The notes beneath the pieces were generated by a model, which was not told the DNA's origin, did not search any database, and saw nothing but the letters and a program-made list of their open reading frames with translations. A program made the translations under genes and the position numbers. From the NCBI RefSeq assembly GCF_020103695.1, contig NZ_JAHXBF010000007.1, forward strand, positions 272,440 through 336,439: a stretch of DNA of 64,000 nucleotides, given 5' to 3'. Positions 61,036 through 64,000 of this stretch are shown here, piece by piece. The stretch comes from Hyalangium versicolor. Lineage in GTDB: Bacteria; Myxococcota; Myxococcia; Myxococcales; Myxococcaceae. Numbering within the stretch: position 1 is the stretch's first letter; the number at the start of each line of letters is the position of its first letter.

Positions 61036-61242
61036 ATGGATGTAGATCGCCAAGTCGCTGAGGAGCTCAAGACGCTTCGTGCGCAAGGACTGTCTCTTGA
61101 AAGCGCTCTAGAGAAGATGCTGGATGAGTCCAGGAACCTGCTTCCCTTGATCAAGGCCATCCGCGACGTCGAAGGCGTGAGTCTCCGCAAGGCCTCCGAC
61201 ATCCTCTGGGCTTGCTGGGAGCGGAGGTTCCCGGAGGGTTGA
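61036..61242 (+). CDS. Small protein resembling the ribosomal L7/L12 C-terminal fold
   Basis: 68 aa with GAGGTGGG upstream. The segment LLPLIKAIRDVEGVSLRKASDILWAC has the helix-turn-helix pattern of L7/L12 C-terminal domains (IKxVRxxxGLxLKEAKxLV). The N-terminal 35 residues form a helix. Such stand-alone small proteins occur next to phage and toxin genes; the function is unknown. Confidence 0.5.
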   Translation: MDVDRQVAEELKTLRAQGLSLESALEKMLDESRNLLPLIKAIRDVEGVSLRKASDILWACWERRFPEG

Positions 61243-61480
61243 CACTTCGGTATCTGGCCTGCGGTCCCGGAGCCAGAAATCCCCCTGGCCATCCGTCACC
61301 ACCGGGAGGGTCGCATGCCCTCGGCGCAGGGGGGATGCTCCGGTGAGCCAAGAGCGGCCAGCGGCACGAGGAGCATCAGCGCAAGGAGGCGTGAGGCATA
61401 ACCACCCGTTCCGCCTCTTCGCCATCATCAGCCCGGAGCGACAGATCCAGGCCAACGCCAGATTCGGCAAGCACCAGGAA

Positions 61481-61957
61481 CTACAACGTCAGTTCGGCGG
61501 GGCGAGCGGGTGTGTCCCGCCAGTTCTGCATTAGCGCGTCGGCAATATCACCGAAGACGCTGCCGGACATGGGCTGGCACTTTTCGGTGTATCCGCTCGC
61601 CTCGGCCGAATAAACAGCCTCGTTACGCTCCACGTCGATGAGTTCGACCGTGAGGGAGCGAAGTCGGAATCCTCCTCCGAAACAGCGCACTAGCGTGTCG
61701 CTGGTGGTTTCCAGCACGTAGCGCAGAGGCTCCGCCTCGGCAGCCTGCACATACTGTCTCTTCACCCGAAAGCTTCTGGATCGAAGAGCCTCCTCCAAGG
61801 CACGGACTACGTCCGGCTCGTTGCCCACCACCGCTATTGCACGGGGCCCGACGAAAGGCTCTTGCGGGGACAGGCCAGCACGTACGTGCCCAGGCAGGGC
61901 ACACCCAACCGAGACAGTGAAGGCCAAGACTACAAGAAGAGGATTTCTGGCGCGCAT
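61481..61957 (-). CDS. Small lipoprotein of unknown function
   Basis: 158 aa from the ATG at 61957. Signal peptide with lipobox VSVGC. The mature part has an alpha/beta pattern (PRAIAVVGNEPDVVRALEEALRSRSFRVK, YVLETTSDTLVRC, LRSLTVELIDVERNEAVYSAEASGYTEKC), as in periplasmic proteins of LpoB/curli-G-like fold. No neighbour on the same strand is coupled to it. Confidence 0.65.
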   Translation of the reverse strand: MRARNPLLVVLAFTVSVGCALPGHVRAGLSPQEPFVGPRAIAVVGNEPDVVRALEEALRSRSFRVKRQYVQAAEAEPLRYVLETTSDTLVRCFGGGFRLRSLTVELIDVERNEAVYSAEASGYTEKCQPMSGSVFGDIADALMQNWRDTPARPAELTL

Positions 61958-62195
61958 AGTGCGGGACGATACCAAACGTGCTCGCGGAGCTACGTGTCTG
62001 GCTCAACTACTAGGTCGCGCGCCACCCGCGAGAGGAACCGAGCAGGCCATTTGGATCCACGTCGGCCCGGGCCGCGGCCACCATCTCCTCCTGCTCCCGC
62101 TGCGCCACCTTTGCCTCCCCGTACATTGCCTTGAAGGCGAGCTATGCGCGTCCCTGCTCCCCTAGCCTCAACGACCGCCAGCCGCGGAACCGCAT

Positions 62196-62469
62196 TCACT
62201 GATCCGCAAAGTGCAGGCCGGCGGTGGCCTTGTCGAGGAAGGGAAGGCCCGGCCCGCCGCGCGGCACTCGGCCGCCAGGTCCTCCACAATGTAGAAGGCG
62301 TGGTACGTGGCCAGCGCCGCCCTCCTACAGCACATGGTTCCCTCGCCCAACGCGAGGGCAGAGCGGATAGGAGCAATTCGCCGAGAGTGGTGAGGCCCTT
62401 CTCGGAGAAGGCTGGTTCAATGATCTGCTGAGTGAGGTGCTGCATGGTGGTGCTACGGGTGACAGTCAC
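62196..62469 (-). pseudogene. Frameshifted small phage-like gene
   Basis: A GTG at 62469 overlaps the upstream coiled-coil gene's stop by 4 nt and starts a sensible protein (HLTQQIIEPAFSEKGLTTL). Near 62355 the sensible reading moves to a second frame (CCRRAALATYHAFYIVEDL) and near 62240 to a third (DKATAGLHFADQ, stop at 62196). Two single-base changes near short G/C runs would restore one reading frame. It is either a decayed gene or shows sequencing errors. Confidence 0.45.
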
Positions 62470-62657
62470 GGCCGAGCACGTGAGGCCCCTGGTTTCTCCG
62501 CCAGCTTCCGGAGAGCGGCCTTGATCTCCACCACGCCCTCGCGGAAGGCACGCAACTCGCTTCCCAGCGTTACCAACTTCAGTTCCTGGGTGTGCTGCAC
62601 CGCAGCGAAGGCCTTCAGCTCGGCCTGCAGGGCAATGACGTCCCGCTCAAGCCGCAT
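62466..62657 (-). CDS. Small coiled-coil protein
   Basis: 63 aa from the ATG at 62657; a longer start at 62726 adds a hydrophobic N-terminus that might be a membrane segment. Heptad-like helix RLERDVIALQAELKAF to LGSELRAFREGVVEIKAALRKL. Coupled to the frameshifted gene downstream. Confidence 0.5.
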   Translation of the reverse strand: MRLERDVIALQAELKAFAAVQHTQELKLVTLGSELRAFREGVVEIKAALRKLAEKPGASRARP

Positions 62658-63250
62658 CACCACGCCGTAGGAGATGCCCGCTCTGAAGGGGCCGACCCTG
62701 AGGGACACCACGAAGGCGAGGGCCACGCCCGGTCCCGCCGCTGATTGGCCGGGGAGTGCCGGTCGGGGAGTGCTCGGTCAGGCCGAAACAGAAGGGGCGG
62801 CAGTCCCCGCACCTGAAGAAGCAGTGCCGTGGCCCCGGAGCAAGCAGAGAGTTCCAGGGCCTGTACTGCTGCGCCGCCAGGTCACTCAACCTTGGCCGCG
62901 TTCAGGTGCCGTTCCTATAGCTCCGAACGGCACCGACACCGGCCCCGACGGAAGCACATCAGACCGTAGTCGGCCGCGTACAGCCAGCGGCGCTCCTTCC
63001 AGCTCCAAATGCGCTTCACACACGGGCACCGGCACCCCTGAGGAAGTGTCCTCATGGTTGTCAACTCCCTTTGGGGGCACCCCGAAACCTCACCCATGTA
63101 GGTTGACAGCGCGGGGGGGCAGCGATACTGGTTGAGCCCCTGGCAAGGGCGACCAGTATCTCTAGGTCCGCGTGAACGGCCGGTCCTGTGGGCCCAATCC
63201 CACAGTACCGGCCGAAGTTTTTGCGGGCATCGAGCCCGGGAAAGTGGAGA
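62658..63250. other. Mostly empty stretch with one possible small Cys-rich gene
   Basis: Apart from the 46-residue frame at 62915-63055 (minus) no gene is supported. The minus strand near 63060-63250 has no start with a ribosome-binding site. Confidence 0.4.
62915..63055 (-). CDS. Possible 46-residue Cys-rich protein
   Basis: ATG at 63055 with AAAGGGAG about 10 nt upstream. Cys pairs at both ends (GCRCPC and CRCR) around VKRIWSWKERRWLYAADYG suggest a small zinc-binding protein. Short length makes chance possible. Confidence 0.35.
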   Translation of the reverse strand: MRTLPQGCRCPCVKRIWSWKERRWLYAADYGLMCFRRGRCRCRSEL

Positions 63251-63763
63251 TCAGTTCCCCTCCTTGAGCGGCGGCGCACCAGAGGACTTAGAGCGGGCTC
63301 GGTACTCGCCGCGCCCCACCTTGTCGATGCGGCCCTGCTCGGCCAGGCGCGCCAGGGTGGTTCTCACGCTCTCGATCTTGGCAGATGGGAGAGCCCTACA
63401 TATGTGATCGGCCGTAAACGTCATATCGGGGGGGGAGTTCTCGATGACGTCGGCGATCATCTTGGACAGTGACGCGTCGAAACTGGAGGTATCTGCCCCA
63501 TCAACAGTGGCCCTCGCCTCAACAGCCCGCCTCTCCCTCTCCATCCTTATCATCCTCTCCCTCTCCATCCTCTCGAGCTCTCTCCTCTCCGCCTCCCTGA
63601 TTTCGGCAGCAAGCTGCACTTGGCGACGCTGCGCTACAGTGGCTGGTGAGGGAGGAACTTCAGGAACGAGGGCTGCGAACTCCGCCTTGAGACGCGTGAG
63701 CTCATCTTCGAGCGCAGCGATACGCCGAGCGAGAGTCAATACCTGTTCCTGAAAGGCATTCAT
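63251..63763 (-). CDS. Coiled-coil plus winged-helix DNA-binding-like protein
   Basis: 170 aa from the ATG at 63763; a GTG at 63781 would add six residues. Residues 1-85 are a long charged coiled coil (LARRIAALEDELTRLKAEF, REAERRELERMERERM). Residues 95-160 look like a winged helix (SLSKMIADVIENSPPDMTF, ADHICRALPSAKIESVRTTLARLAEQGRI). A perfect inverted repeat and a tandem repeat array lie directly upstream, a typical layout for a protein that binds its own control region. It could be a regulator, or a partition or replication accessory protein. Confidence 0.65.
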   Translation of the reverse strand: MNAFQEQVLTLARRIAALEDELTRLKAEFAALVPEVPPSPATVAQRRQVQLAAEIREAERRELERMERERMIRMERERRAVEARATVDGADTSSFDASLSKMIADVIENSPPDMTFTADHICRALPSAKIESVRTTLARLAEQGRIDKVGRGEYRARSKSSGAPPLKEGN

Positions 63764-63782
63764 GCGTGCGTTTATGCGCACA

Positions 63783-63814
63783 GTCCAAACACAAGATCAA
63801 GTCAGTGTTTGGAC
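63783..63814 (-). promoter_or_regulatory. Perfect inverted repeat over the candidate promoter of the winged-helix gene
   Basis: GTCCAAACAC (63783-63792) and its complement (63805-63814) with a 12-nt centre. Reading the minus strand, a TTGATC box in the centre is followed after 17 nt by GCATAA, which would start transcription close to the ATG at 63763. An operator for the downstream DNA-binding protein is the simplest reading. Confidence 0.45.
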
Positions 63815-63820
63815 GGCGTC

Positions 63821-64000
63821 GCGAATCCCAGGGTGAGTGACTGTAGTCCACTGCATGCAAGGTGTTGCGAATCCCAGGGTGGGTGACTGTAGTCCACTGC
63901 ATGCAAGGTGTTGCGAATCCCCGGGTGGGTGACTGTAGTCCACTGCATGCAAGGTGTTGCGAATCCCCGGGTGGGTGACTGTAGTCCACTGCATGCACGG
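63821..64000. repeat. Array of 46-bp tandem direct repeats, running off the right edge
   Basis: Four units without spacers: 63821-63866, 63867-63912, 63913-63958 and 63959 to the end. Differences are a few bases per unit. Each carries the 8-bp palindrome TGCATGCA. The period is not a multiple of three, so the frames open across it are not coding. Iterons, partition sites or a simple VNTR are possible. Confidence 0.9.

Noticed and set aside
45258..63763. Complete active prophage
   Set aside because: No capsid, portal, terminase, lysis or integrase gene was found in the window.
63702..63998. Open frames running across the 46-bp repeats
   Set aside because: The period is not a multiple of three and the frame is open only because of repeat composition.
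63821..64000. CRISPR array
   Set aside because: Units follow each other directly with no spacers, and no cas gene is present.

Overview
The window is high-GC DNA whose gene content points to a myxobacterium of the Cystobacter/Archangium/Myxococcus group. The pointers are many lipoproteins, a very large multidomain secreted protein, a lipoprotein toxin overlapping a candidate immunity gene, and a membrane protein with the C-terminal Cys/Trp-rich tail seen in myxobacterial Ser/Thr kinases. The taxonomic call is inference; there is no rRNA or other marker gene in the window.

Layout. (1) 1-3.9 kb: a lipoprotein with a predicted C-terminal nuclease-toxin domain, its overlapping candidate immunity gene (runs off the left edge), and a divergent outer-membrane-barrel lipoprotein. 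(2) 4.2-22 kb: one uninterrupted 5607-codon gene for a secreted modular giant (HExxH zinc-protease-like motif, thioester-domain-like helical repeats, CARDB, FlgD-like Ig, beta-propeller, FN3 and discoidin-like modules), followed by a trypsin-like lipoprotein protease. (3) 22.0-23.5 kb: an IS3-type transposase. (4) 23.7-36.0 kb: a compact, co-directional 12-gene run that looks like an NRPS/PKS-free biosynthetic cluster. Glutamate mutase (two subunits), aspartate kinase, semialdehyde dehydrogenase and a diaminobutyrate-type aminotransferase together would convert glutamate to 2,4-diamino-3-methylbutanoate. A flavin N-hydroxylase, a haem-oxygenase-like diiron oxidase, a GNAT acyltransferase, a cysteine-synthase-like PLP enzyme, a cyclase-family protein, a desaturase and an EamA exporter would tailor and export it. 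This is the strongest candidate for an undescribed system. (5) 36-45 kb: ordinary chromosomal genes (methyltransferase, SUKH-like protein, DHFR-like reductase, nuclease lipoprotein, esterase, YceI) disturbed by an IS4-type element with recognisable 14-bp terminal inverted repeats and by gene remnants.

(6) 45.2-64 kb: a prophage-like or otherwise mobile region. A plus-strand early operon of eight overlapping genes carries a LexA-type winged helix, a Dam-methylase/T5orf172/DnaA-N-like fusion, a PD-(D/E)XK nuclease, a sigma-70-like factor and a zinc-ribbon protein. A cysteine-rich lipoprotein with 153-bp tandem repeats follows, with base composition unlike its neighbours. A minus-strand tail block (tail tip, distal tail, tape measure) comes next, together with a kinase-tail membrane protein. 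The rest is small orphan genes, a catalytically altered trypsin-like lipoprotein, a frameshifted gene, and a coiled-coil/winged-helix gene preceded by a perfect inverted repeat and a 46-bp tandem repeat array that runs off the right edge. No terminase, portal, capsid or integrase gene is visible, so it is either incomplete here or a degenerate/tail-only element.
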